From the NCBI RefSeq assembly GCF_900177415.1, contig NZ_FXAF01000005.1, positions 60,673-124,672 of the forward strand: 64,000 bases of DNA. The letters run 5' to 3'. Below, in pieces: positions 56,477 through 64,000 of this stretch (the stretch's first letter is position 1; each line of letters starts with the position of its first letter). The stretch comes from Xaviernesmea oryzae. GTDB lineage: Bacteria > Pseudomonadota > Alphaproteobacteria > Rhizobiales > Rhizobiaceae. The notes under the pieces were generated by a model that was not told the DNA's origin, searched no databases, and saw only the letters and a program-made list of their open reading frames with translations. Position numbers and translations under genes: made by a program.

Positions 56477-59237
56477 ACTTTCTGGTAGCAACGAAAATCT
56501 GATGTCTGATCGTGTTCGAACGTACCGGCCTGGTTTCTTTGCGCGCCTTATTCCCCAAGGGAAATGGAAGGTGACGTTACGCCCATCGTTGCCGGCGACC
56601 ATACAAATTAAACTGAACGGCGCTGACACTCTCTCTTGCCTGGACATTCTAGCCATTTCCGTCGGCAAGTCGCTGCTCTGGCATTCGGTCGAAGTCCGGT
56701 CGCGCAATCAGATCTATACCCTGCCCTGTCTTGGAGAAGAGGCCGCAACCAGACTGGCGGCCGATCTTTACAGTTTCATCAACAGCCATCTTTTCGAACT
56801 GATCTGCTCCGACCCCGAGCGTCTGACCGAAGTGGATCAAAAATTGTTGGCCATCGTGGAGGGCCAACGCCAATATCTCGCACATGCCGATCTGGCGCGG
56901 GCTATTGCCAGTGTGGATAGCGAAGCCGCAGCAGCGCTCTCGCACCCTCTGTTCGATCCGGAATTGATGCCGGCCGCCTTGAAAGGGGCGCTTCCGCGAT
57001 CGCTCTCCTTCATTACCGATCCGGACGTGCGCACCAGATACAACGACACGTTCGTTTCCAGCGAACTGTCGAGATACAGATCCTTCTTCGACGACCTGGA
57101 CGGCCGGTCGTTGTCCGAACAGCAACGCGAGGCTTGCATACGATTGGAGGACAACAATCTTCTCGTTGCATCGGCCGGCTCGGGCAAGTCCGCCACCACG
57201 GTCGGCAAGGTCGCCTATGTCCTCGACAAGCAGCTCTACCGCCCTGAAGAGATTCTCGTGCTCGCTTTCAACAAGAGCGCAGCCGACGAGCTGAAGGAAC
57301 GGATAGCCCGGCAGCTTGCAGTCGACACCGCAAATCTCCAATGCAAAGTGACCACGTTTCATGCGCTCGGTCGCGGCATTATCGAAGAGGTCGAAGGCCG
57401 CCCACCCCAGTTGGCAGACTGGGTGGAACATCCTGCGGGCGAAGCCAGGATCATCGAACAGATCATTGACGAGTTGCTGCGGTCGGACGTGGAATTTGCC
57501 AGACTCTGGATCAATCTCCTTCTCCTTCATCCCAAGGCCGATATTCCGGCGGAGGTGTTCGATACCAGATCCGACTACGATCGCTACCTCTCTGCGCGTC
57601 GACGCAATGGCAATGCGACCATCTGCACGATGGCCGGCGTGTATGTGAAATCGCTGCAGGAACAGACAATCGTGAACTGGCTCTGGCTGAACTCCGTCGA
57701 GTTCGAGTATGAGCGCCAGATCCCAATCGAAGAAGAGAACGGCGAGATCCGGCAGGTTCATCCGGACTTCCATTACCCTGCCAGCAACACCATCCATGAG
57801 CATCTGGCCATCAATGCTGACGGTTCCTCCCCGTTCGAAAACTACGTCGCCCATGCCGAACACAAGATGGCCGGCTACCGCAAGGCCGGGATGGACGTGT
57901 TCCAGACGACGTCGGCACAAGCGCGCGATGGATCGCTGATTCCAGTCCTTGAAGCCGAGATCACAAAACGAGGCATTCCGTGCGAGCAAAAGAGCTACAC
58001 GGCAATCGTCAAGGCTCTCGAGCCAGTCGTCATCAAGCACTATCACAAGCTGATTGCGGTTTGTATCAAGCACATCCGCGCCAGCCATCTGACCCTCGAC
58101 ATGCTGCTCGAGCGTGCCAAATCGCTCCATGACCGGACTCGTGCCAGGGAATTTGCGCAGGCGATCTGGAAAATCACGGAATCCTATTCCCGGAAGCTGG
58201 AAGAAACCAACCGCATCGATTTCGACTCGATGATCGCCAACGCCACACGTCTCGTGGAGACGGGGACGTATCGGAGCCCCTACTCCCTGATCCTCGTCGA
58301 TGAGTTCCAGGATATCTCGGAGCCGCGCGCGAACCTGATCAAGGCGCTGAAACATCAAAAACCGTTCACCAAGATCTTTGCCGTCGGCGACGACTGGCAG
58401 TCGATCTATCGCTTTGCCGGATCGGACATCACCATCTTCACGCAGTTCGAGGCGAATTTTGGCGCAAGCTGGCAAGGCCGTCTGGAGCAGACGTACCGTT
58501 GTAATCAGCTGATCGCCGAGACCGCCGCCGGCTTCGTGCAGAGAAATTCCGCGCAGCTAAAGAAGTCGGTGCGGTCGACACGGCCGGCCATTCCACGATC
58601 GATCCGGGTCATTCCGATCAGCGGTGAAGGGAGCAGGCCGGATTTTGGCAAGGCGTGTCATCAGTTATTGCAGCGGCTCAATTCGTTCCTGGGCGGGATT
58701 TCGGGGCAATGGCGGAGCGGTGGACGCGAAAAGCTCAAGGTGATGGTGCTGTGGCGCTACAATCAGCTCGATCCGTTCAGACGTGCTCCGCCAAAATTCG
58801 AGCATATCGAGGTTTCGGGGACGTCGTTCCATCGCGCCAAGGGGCTTGAGGCCGACTACACGATCCTGCTCGATGTCAGCGAAGGCGACTACGGAGTGCC
58901 GAGCCGGATTGAGGACGATGAATTGCTCAATCTCGTCATGCCCCAGCCTGAAACCTTCGAGTTTGCCGAAGAGCGTCGCCTTTTCTATGTCGCATTGACT
59001 CGCGCGAGCCGCGGCGTGTTCTTGCTTACGAATAGCCGCCAGCCTTCCAGATATATCCGGGAACTCTCGGAGATCGCCGTCGAAAACCTGCGTTTCGAAA
59101 CCATTGATGGTGACGCGCTACCTCAATGTCCGGCATGCCGCGTGGGTCATCTGGTGGAGCGGAAGGGTCGTAACAACAGCCGGTTTCTGGGATGCAATCA
59201 GTATCCAGATTGTGACCACACGCGGTTGCGTGCATAA
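56436..59237 (+). CDS. SF1 helicase, helicase IV (HelD)-like, with nuclease-like insert and zinc ribbon
   Basis: A 933-residue UvrD-superfamily helicase. N-terminal 170 residues resemble the HelD N-domain. Motif I is LVASAGSGKSATT, motif II LILVDEFQDIS, motif III FAVGDDWQSIYRFAGSD, motif IV LEQTYRCN, and motif VI EERRLFYVALTRASRG. Between motif Ia and II lies an insert of about 120 residues with EFEYERQIPIEE, then HPDFHYPASNTIHEHLAI and GMDVFQTTSAQARDG, a pattern like PD-(D/E)XK nucleases. The C-end is a topoisomerase-type zinc ribbon with four Cys (CPACRVGHLV, then LGCNQYPDC). E. coli HelD is 684 aa, so this form is enlarged. ATG 56403 and ATG 56502 are other starts. Confidence 0.82.
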   Translation: MSSIGSIVHGFQAELSGSNENLMSDRVRTYRPGFFARLIPQGKWKVTLRPSLPATIQIKLNGADTLSCLDILAISVGKSLLWHSVEVRSRNQIYTLPCLGEEAATRLAADLYSFINSHLFELICSDPERLTEVDQKLLAIVEGQRQYLAHADLARAIASVDSEAAAALSHPLFDPELMPAALKGALPRSLSFITDPDVRTRYNDTFVSSELSRYRSFFDDLDGRSLSEQQREACIRLEDNNLLVASAGSGKSATTVGKVAYVLDKQLYRPEEILVLAFNKSAADELKERIARQLAVDTANLQCKVTTFHALGRGIIEEVEGRPPQLADWVEHPAGEARIIEQIIDELLRSDVEFARLWINLLLLHPKADIPAEVFDTRSDYDRYLSARRRNGNATICTMAGVYVKSLQEQTIVNWLWLNSVEFEYERQIPIEEENGEIRQVHPDFHYPASNTIHEHLAINADGSSPFENYVAHAEHKMAGYRKAGMDVFQTTSAQARDGSLIPVLEAEITKRGIPCEQKSYTAIVKALEPVVIKHYHKLIAVCIKHIRASHLTLDMLLERAKSLHDRTRAREFAQAIWKITESYSRKLEETNRIDFDSMIANATRLVETGTYRSPYSLILVDEFQDISEPRANLIKALKHQKPFTKIFAVGDDWQSIYRFAGSDITIFTQFEANFGASWQGRLEQTYRCNQLIAETAAGFVQRNSAQLKKSVRSTRPAIPRSIRVIPISGEGSRPDFGKACHQLLQRLNSFLGGISGQWRSGGREKLKVMVLWRYNQLDPFRRAPPKFEHIEVSGTSFHRAKGLEADYTILLDVSEGDYGVPSRIEDDELLNLVMPQPETFEFAEERRLFYVALTRASRGVFLLTNSRQPSRYIRELSEIAVENLRFETIDGDALPQCPACRVGHLVERKGRNNSRFLGCNQYPDCDHTRLRA

Positions 59238-59322
59238 AAGCTGAAATGTCAAACTTGCCAGAAAATCTACTCTTACACACCGGCGTTTACAGGCCGCACT
59301 CGACCTGCTGCTGTTTCTCATC

Positions 59323-60264
59323 CTATAGTTCCGTAGTCTCGGACTGGGGCCTGATCGCCTCCATCTCAGCTATCTTCTGAAACTCCCCGAGATATTCCTG
59401 GCGGTGATGCGCAAGCCAGCGGCTGATCCGACCGTTCGCAAGCAGCTTGGCGACATATCCGCGCGCTACGGTGAGGTGCAGGTTATCGATGCCATAGGTT
59501 TCTTCGACGCTTTTCACTTGCGTCTGAAGCGCGGCTAGTTCCCGTTCCATACGGGCAATCTGTTGGCCTGATGGTGTACCTGCAGCCGCGCCCGTCACCT
59601 TTTTGGCCGTTACCAGTTGGCTGTCAGGCGTGGCAGCGCGGATCGCTCGAGCGAACATGACGGTAAAATTGTGCTGACCTATCATCAGATCTGCCGCCTC
59701 GATCTGGCGAACGGCGGACATTTGCCGCAAAACATCGAACACCTTCATTGAGCAGGGCGTATCCTTCAGCATCTCGGCCGCTTCGGGACTGATGCCTTCC
59801 AGCAGTCGAAAGCGGCGAATGACGGACTCCACCTGAAGGCCCAACGCGTCGGCTATGTCAGCAGAGGAAACGCCGCGCTCGATGGCGCGCGCTATCATCC
59901 TATGCTCTTGGATCGGCGCCAGCCGGTTGACCCGCTTGTTATAGGTATAGGTGTCGTCGTCGGTGGCGATCAAGCACTCGACCTCCGTAATGCCGAGTTG
60001 CTTAAGTGCTTCCAGCCGTAGATGTCCATCGAGCAGAAACCAGGTCCCAGCATTCTGGGTATTCGCGATGACGACCGGCGCCTCGACCAACCCGATCGCC
60101 TTGATTGAGCTTAGAACCTGCGCGAACTTCCTGCTTTCCCGAGCGCCGTCCGGGAGCGATTTAAGCGGAACGATCGCGGAAATGGGAATGGCTCTTATGT
60201 CACGATCGAAAGCGAGGTGAATTCGCCCATCCCCATTGCCACCGTTTTCCCGCCCATCATTCAT
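59323..60264 (-). CDS. ParB/RepB-family protein (second of a pair)
   Basis: A 313-residue DNA-binding protein: ParB N-domain (AIPISAIVPLKSLPDGARES, SIKAIGLVEAPVVI, FLLDGHLRLEALKQLGITEV), a linking HTH (MIARAIERGVSSADIADALG, LQVESVIRRFRLLEG), and a RepB-type C-domain (LKDTPCSMKVFDVLRQM). It is not accompanied by a ParA or RepA. Its ATG overlaps the stop of the first ParB-like gene by 8 bases, so recombinase, ParB 1 and ParB 2 form one unit. I expect it to recognise a specific site for the element that carries it. Confidence 0.82.
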   Translation of the reverse strand: MNDGRENGGNGDGRIHLAFDRDIRAIPISAIVPLKSLPDGARESRKFAQVLSSIKAIGLVEAPVVIANTQNAGTWFLLDGHLRLEALKQLGITEVECLIATDDDTYTYNKRVNRLAPIQEHRMIARAIERGVSSADIADALGLQVESVIRRFRLLEGISPEAAEMLKDTPCSMKVFDVLRQMSAVRQIEAADLMIGQHNFTVMFARAIRAATPDSQLVTAKKVTGAAAGTPSGQQIARMERELAALQTQVKSVEETYGIDNLHLTVARGYVAKLLANGRISRWLAHHRQEYLGEFQKIAEMEAIRPQSETTEL

Positions 60265-61159
60265 CGCGTCCTCCTGAGATCCGCGCGACGAGCGCCCGTG
60301 GCATGGTCGCCAGTCCCTCGGCCCGCAGTAAATTGAGGAACCCTTCGTCTGCGAGCAGGTCTTTCAATGCCTCAACGATAAACAGAAGCCGTGTCTGTGT
60401 GAAATCCGACTTCTTGACCAGCAGTCGCTGCTTTTCTGCTTCGCGTTGATAGACCTGCATCAGGTCATGTGCCGTCATCCGGCGTCCGCTGCCCTTTCGT
60501 CCAAGGCGTCCTGCCGGCAAACCCTTGCCCTGCGCACGCATGCGTATATCGAGCATCCGCCTGACAGCGGCGAGTTTCTTCCCCCGCAGCTGACCGGCCT
60601 CGTATGCGTCGAGGAGCAGGTTCTGCGCCTCCTCCGTTTCCGCCCGAGAGATCTCCATGGCAAGCGTGATCGGGATGAGGCCTGTCTCCACAGCGGCGAC
60701 GAGCCGTTCCTCGCCTCGTTCGAGAAGGGACGCGATCATGTTGACCCAGGATGAGCCGACGCCAATCTTCTCGGCAATGGCTGCGTCGGTGTATCCACGT
60801 GCCCGCAAGGCGCCGATCTCTCGCATCAAGTCGATCGGCCGCGGCGTGCGTCGCGCGATATTTTCCACGAGACTCATCACAAGGCATTTGTCCTCGGCGG
60901 CCTCGATAACAACCGCCGGAATCTCGTTCTGACCAAGCATCTGGAATGCTTCCAAACGCCCCTCGCCGCAAACCAGATCATATCGTGGACCACCGGGGCC
61001 ATCGTGCCGGCTCACCGTGATGGGACGTTTGAGGCCAATGGCCTCGATGTTATTCACGATGTCGCGGTGCTGGCGCTTGTTACGGGCTCGTGGGTTCAGG
61101 ACCGTAATTCGAGAAATCGGGATCATCTCGATCCGGTTCGGACGAAGGGCAGACATCAC
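60257..61159 (-). CDS. ParB/RepB-family protein (first of a pair)
   Basis: A 300-residue protein: ParB N-domain (IPISRITVLNPRARNKRQHR, NIEAIGLKRPITVS, LVCGEGRLEAFQMLGQNEIP), the central box VMSLVENIARRTPRPIDLMR and a HTH (YTDAAIAEKIGVGSSWVNMI), then a RepB C-terminal-like region. It overlaps the recombinase gene by 4 bases (ATGA) and the second ParB-like gene by 8. The pair is diverged, so it may act as a heterodimer. Both differ from the 655-residue ParB-like protein at 36393. Confidence 0.85.
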   Translation of the reverse strand: MMSALRPNRIEMIPISRITVLNPRARNKRQHRDIVNNIEAIGLKRPITVSRHDGPGGPRYDLVCGEGRLEAFQMLGQNEIPAVVIEAAEDKCLVMSLVENIARRTPRPIDLMREIGALRARGYTDAAIAEKIGVGSSWVNMIASLLERGEERLVAAVETGLIPITLAMEISRAETEEAQNLLLDAYEAGQLRGKKLAAVRRMLDIRMRAQGKGLPAGRLGRKGSGRRMTAHDLMQVYQREAEKQRLLVKKSDFTQTRLLFIVEALKDLLADEGFLNLLRAEGLATMPRALVARISGGRDE

Positions 61160-62730
61160 GCGGCCTCCGGCAGGGGAACGGGTGTTGCGATTTGATAGAG
61201 AAGCTCGAGATCGTCGAAACGATAAGCATCGAGATGAAGGGCGTTGTCTTCCGACAGCCGCAACTTCTCGGAAAAAACGTCGATCCGCGGGAACAGATAA
61301 TAGTCGAAGGGCGCCCGGTTGCCAGCATCCATGCGCACCACAACCGTGATGTCGGGACCAAGAGACGTATCAAAGCGGAGCTTCCAGCGCAAAAGCCCTG
61401 TCGACGTCTGAAGGCAACGGGCAATGACCACCGATAGCGTGAATTCCTGATTGACGATTACCCGATCGGTTTGCAGATCCTGCAGGGCATCGCTGCCGGT
61501 GGCCCGCAATCTTTCCAGAACTTCACGGACCACATCGGGATGGAGCTTGCGGAGCTCCCGGTTGGTTTCGACATAACGGTAGTCCCGATCGGGGGTGAAA
61601 CCGACGAGGCGATAGGCTCTGAGCAGGCTTCCGAAGCGCGCACTATACGCGCTGCTGGAGGGCATGCCGTCACATTCATCAATGACAATGCCCGAGAGCA
61701 ATCCCTTTTGCCGGAAGAGGTCTCGCAAGGACTGCAACATCTCTTCATCGCTCAGGCGGAACGAGCGCGCATTGATGATTGTTCTTGCCGCCTCGAAAAG
61801 CTCGCGTGCGACGACAGGCTCGAAAGCTCCCTCCGCCCTGATCCACATGTCGGGATCGTTCCGGACACGCTTTTTCTTCAGCTTGAACGAGCGGCGGTTC
61901 CAGACATTGTCGCCGGCATATTTCTCGTTGATCAAGACCTGGTGGACAGTTCCTCTGGTCCATAAGCGGCCAAGGTCAGTCAGGACACCTCGTGCATTGA
62001 GATCTACTGCAATCTGGCTCTCAGTCTTTCCGTGGTGGACAAAGGCCCGGTAGACCTCGCGAACCAGGTTTACTTCCTCGACCGGGCCGGGTGTCAGAAT
62101 GACGCGATCGGTCTGAATGCTCTTGTGCTCGCCGCGCTGCAGGACCCCTTTGACAGCACCGTGTTCATCAATGAGGGTACGTCGCAGACCGAAGCCAGCA
62201 GGCCCGCCCTGGCGAAAACCCTTTTCGATTAACCGTCCCTGTCCAGCGAATACCTTTGTCGATAGCTCGCGGCTGTATTCGCCGGCCATCGCCCGTTTCA
62301 CACCCTTGACGATCGTCGACACCGGGCTGCCGTCGTTTTCGAACTGCTCGGCGCAATACTGGACCGCTATGCCGGCACGCCGGCAAATATATTCGTAATA
62401 GGCGCTTTCGTCAGCGTCCTGGAACCGTCCCCATCGGCTGACGTCGTAGACAAGGACGATGGTGAAGTCCGTATCTCCAGCCTGCACGTCCTCGATCAGT
62501 TGGCGGAGCGCGTCACGCCCCTCGATCTTTAGGCCACTCTTTCCTGCATCGGCATAGGTTCTGATGATTTCGATTCCACGAGCTTCGGCATACTGGCGGA
62601 TCGCGTCGGCTTGGTTTTCCGTCGAATATTTCTGATGATCGGTCGACATGCGGACGTATTCGGCAGCGCGAACAGGACGCGCCGGCTGCGCTGACGATAG
62701 TTCTCTGTCGTAGGTCTCCCGGTTCGCCAC
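61156..62730 (-). CDS. Large serine recombinase
   Basis: A 524-residue site-specific recombinase. The start is GTG at 62730 (protein ANRETYDRELSSAQPARPVR), with GAGGAAAGGG upstream; the frame is open for 100 more codons that have no family match. Resolvase domain: YVRMSTDHQKYSTENQ with nucleophile Ser29, LVYDVSRWGRFQD and AMAGEYSRELS. Then the recombinase domain (GPAGFGLRR, VREVYRAFVHHGKTESQIAV) and a zinc-ribbon/coiled-coil-poor C-end (LLSGIVIDECDGMPSSS has only one Cys). Such enzymes integrate phages or mobile islands, or invert segments. It is translationally coupled to the two ParB-like genes. Confidence 0.9.
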   Translation of the reverse strand: MANRETYDRELSSAQPARPVRAAEYVRMSTDHQKYSTENQADAIRQYAEARGIEIIRTYADAGKSGLKIEGRDALRQLIEDVQAGDTDFTIVLVYDVSRWGRFQDADESAYYEYICRRAGIAVQYCAEQFENDGSPVSTIVKGVKRAMAGEYSRELSTKVFAGQGRLIEKGFRQGGPAGFGLRRTLIDEHGAVKGVLQRGEHKSIQTDRVILTPGPVEEVNLVREVYRAFVHHGKTESQIAVDLNARGVLTDLGRLWTRGTVHQVLINEKYAGDNVWNRRSFKLKKKRVRNDPDMWIRAEGAFEPVVARELFEAARTIINARSFRLSDEEMLQSLRDLFRQKGLLSGIVIDECDGMPSSSAYSARFGSLLRAYRLVGFTPDRDYRYVETNRELRKLHPDVVREVLERLRATGSDALQDLQTDRVIVNQEFTLSVVIARCLQTSTGLLRWKLRFDTSLGPDITVVVRMDAGNRAPFDYYLFPRIDVFSEKLRLSEDNALHLDAYRFDDLELLYQIATPVPLPEAA

Positions 62731-62847
62731 GCTTCGCCCTTTCCTCGTTCCTGCCGGATCGGTCCGGGCAACTGACCGCCCCAGCGCACGACAACATCTC
62801 TGCCGCCTCCCGCGATATTGCAAGTCTAGCTGACGAAGGAGCGGAAG

Positions 62848-63477
62848 ATGTTGCCGAAAACGGGCAGGAAGCTGCCGGTGTGGAAGGGGGTTTTGGGCGG
62901 CCGCGACATGTTGGCCCGGACTATCGCCGATCTGCTGCGCAAGGAGCATGGCGACACCCATCGGGCGATCAAGCAAATGATGAACCAGACAAACGCGAGC
63001 GAGCGGACGGTCAAGCACTGGCTGTCGGCACAACATGCTCCGGACACATTGTTTTTCTTACGACTTATGGTCTCCTCCCCCGTCATCCGCGCATTTGTTC
63101 TGGGGCTGATCGAGGGCCCGGCTTCCAATCCATTGTCGTCGGCAAGTGATCGTCCTGTCCGTGCCGCTGCGCGGGAAGCCTATGCTGCCGGAGAAGCGGC
63201 CTTCAGCGCGCTCACAAAGGATGTACGGGAAAGTGACCCTGAAAATGGCCCTGATCGTGACCCTAAACATGACACTGAACCCGTGGATCTCAATGAACGT
63301 CAGCACTGGTTTCTTGAGCGTATCGTTGACGGCGACCGCTATGGCGCAAAGGAGATCATGGCCATCTGGGAGGTCAGCCTGAAAACCGCGCGACGGGATA
63401 TACGCGGGCTCCAACTCGCCGGGCTACTGGTATATTCCGGCTCACGTCGAAAGGGTAGATATCGTCCTGTCCGTTAA
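62848..63477 (+). CDS. HTH protein divergent from the recombinase module
   Basis: A 209-residue protein. N-terminal part: MLARTIADLLRKEHGDTHRA, then QTNASERTVKHWLSAQHAPD, a HTH of the type found in phage and ICE regulators. The C-terminal winged helix is HWFLERIVDGDRYGAKEIMA, then SLKTARRDIRGLQLAGLLVY, a DeoR-like element. An acidic linker joins them. The ATG has GAAGGAGCGGAAG upstream. With 117 bases between it and the recombinase it may control the module. The family is not certain. Confidence 0.68.
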   Translation: MLPKTGRKLPVWKGVLGGRDMLARTIADLLRKEHGDTHRAIKQMMNQTNASERTVKHWLSAQHAPDTLFFLRLMVSSPVIRAFVLGLIEGPASNPLSSASDRPVRAAAREAYAAGEAAFSALTKDVRESDPENGPDRDPKHDTEPVDLNERQHWFLERIVDGDRYGAKEIMAIWEVSLKTARRDIRGLQLAGLLVYSGSRRKGRYRPVR

Positions 63478-63789
63478 AGAGACATTCACGCTCGATGTAC
63501 CGAGAGGGGGGAAGGTCTTGAACGGATTCGCACTGACAATCCCGCAATTGCAGACAGCCATACAGCCTCAACGCACGGGTGGCGACCTCTGTGACCATGG
63601 AGAGAACGTGCGGCCCGCCGAACGACGCGAAAGCAGAGCGCGTCCGGGCTCTGGGTTTCAGGCATGCCGCGATCCTTCGGAAATGCCTTTCGGTCCGCGA
63701 GCATGCCCGACTACTCTGCCGCTTCGGCCTGCATTTCCCGCGGCTCTCGAGCACTTCCTTCTTCTTCCGTTTCTTCTTCCGGCCCTCGG
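63478..63789. other. Stretch without an intact gene
   Basis: Several overlapping frames but no recognisable family, and ribosome-binding sites are absent. The region is downstream of the DUF6119-like remnant on the minus strand and looks like decayed coding sequence. Confidence 0.4.
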
Positions 63790-64000
63790 CGGCAACAGCT
63801 TGGTCCGCGATGAAAATGACGCTAGCCGGCACATCCATGAGCTGCAGCGCCTTCATCCCGCGCATCAGGCTGATACGGGAGAACAGCGGCAGGTTCAGGG
63901 ACCTGCCGGCAGGGTCCTTCGGGTGACGATGCCAAAGACGATGCGGTACTTGCGTTCCCGTACAAGGACAACAAGTGCATCTGGATCGCCCCCGCCATCA
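63790..64000 (-). pseudogene. Frameshifted TIGR04141/DUF6119-like protein (3' end, partial)
   Basis: From the right edge on the minus strand one frame reads DGGGDPDALVVLVRERKYRI and FGIVTRR, then stops. The next frame, after a one-base shift near 63910, reads PAGRSLNLPLFSRISLMRGM and KALQLMDVPASVIFIADQ. Together they resemble the C-terminal part of TIGR04141/DUF6119 proteins (YRIVYGI...LPFFSK-NL pattern), a sporadic family seen near defence and mobile genes. The gene starts beyond the window. Since a one-base sequencing error would also explain the shift, it might not be a true pseudogene. Confidence 0.4.

Noticed and set aside
56649..58475. A 608-codon open frame on the minus strand
   Set aside because: Antisense to the helicase gene, whose seven motifs are all present in order.

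Overview
The window looks like part of a conjugative plasmid of a Rhizobiaceae-type alphaproteobacterium (Rhizobium, Agrobacterium or Ensifer). The main reason is a complete Ti-plasmid-style DNA-processing block: traR and traM, then traH-traB-traF-traA on the minus strand, divergent from traC-traD-traG on the plus strand, with an RSF1010/Ti-like oriT and a near-consensus tra box between traA and traC. No repABC genes, trb mating-pair genes, traI, rRNA or tRNA genes lie in the window, so replication, pilus formation and AHL synthesis must be encoded elsewhere.

Layout. (1) 1-11.7 kb is accessory catabolism scarred by mobile elements: a truncated ABC binding protein, an epoxide-hydrolase-like enzyme, TetR and GntR regulators, an amidohydrolase, two paralogous hydrolases of the 2,6-dihydroxypseudooxynicotine-hydrolase type, an FMN alpha-hydroxyacid-oxidase-like protein and an M24 peptidase. 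Between the two hydrolases are remnants of IS6, IS66 and IS4/IS50 elements, including a 66-bp IS66-like mini-element with a perfect 8-bp target duplication. (2) 11.7-19.2 kb is a LysR-flanked operon for four-carbon sugar acids (OtnI, Zn-dehydrogenase, ModA-like protein, Asp/Glu-racemase-like protein, OtnK, OtnC), followed by a cupin. (3) 19.4-22.5 kb is pntAB. (4) 22.6-32.3 kb is the TraR/TraM-controlled transfer block. (5) 32.3-39.4 kb is a plasmid backbone region (WGR, DUF3846-like, DUF736, DUF932 and ParB-like proteins, small membrane proteins) with two families of repeated upstream sequence.

(6) 39.7-52.6 kb is a proteostasis and stress island: FtsH, DegP-type protease, an SPW-repeat membrane protein, an RNA polymerase omega-like protein, an NDUFS4-domain protein, two Hsp20s with a ROSE-like RNA thermometer, a glycogen-debranching-type glycosidase, a glycosyltransferase, and groESL behind a CIRCE operator. 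It recalls transmissible heat-resistance loci but has a different gene set. (7) 52.8-59.2 kb holds nucleic-acid enzymes: a DUF429 protein, a DEDDh exonuclease, an unrecognised 468-aa protein and an overlapping helicase-IV-like helicase with a nuclease-like insert and a C-terminal zinc ribbon. This pair is the best candidate for an undescribed system. (8) 59.3-64 kb is a three-gene overlapping module (large serine recombinase and two ParB/RepB-like proteins), a divergent HTH protein, and a frameshifted TIGR04141/DUF6119-like fragment at the right edge.

All calls come from reading the sequence; no homology search was run. Starts were chosen from ribosome-binding sites where visible, and GTG and TTG starts are flagged.
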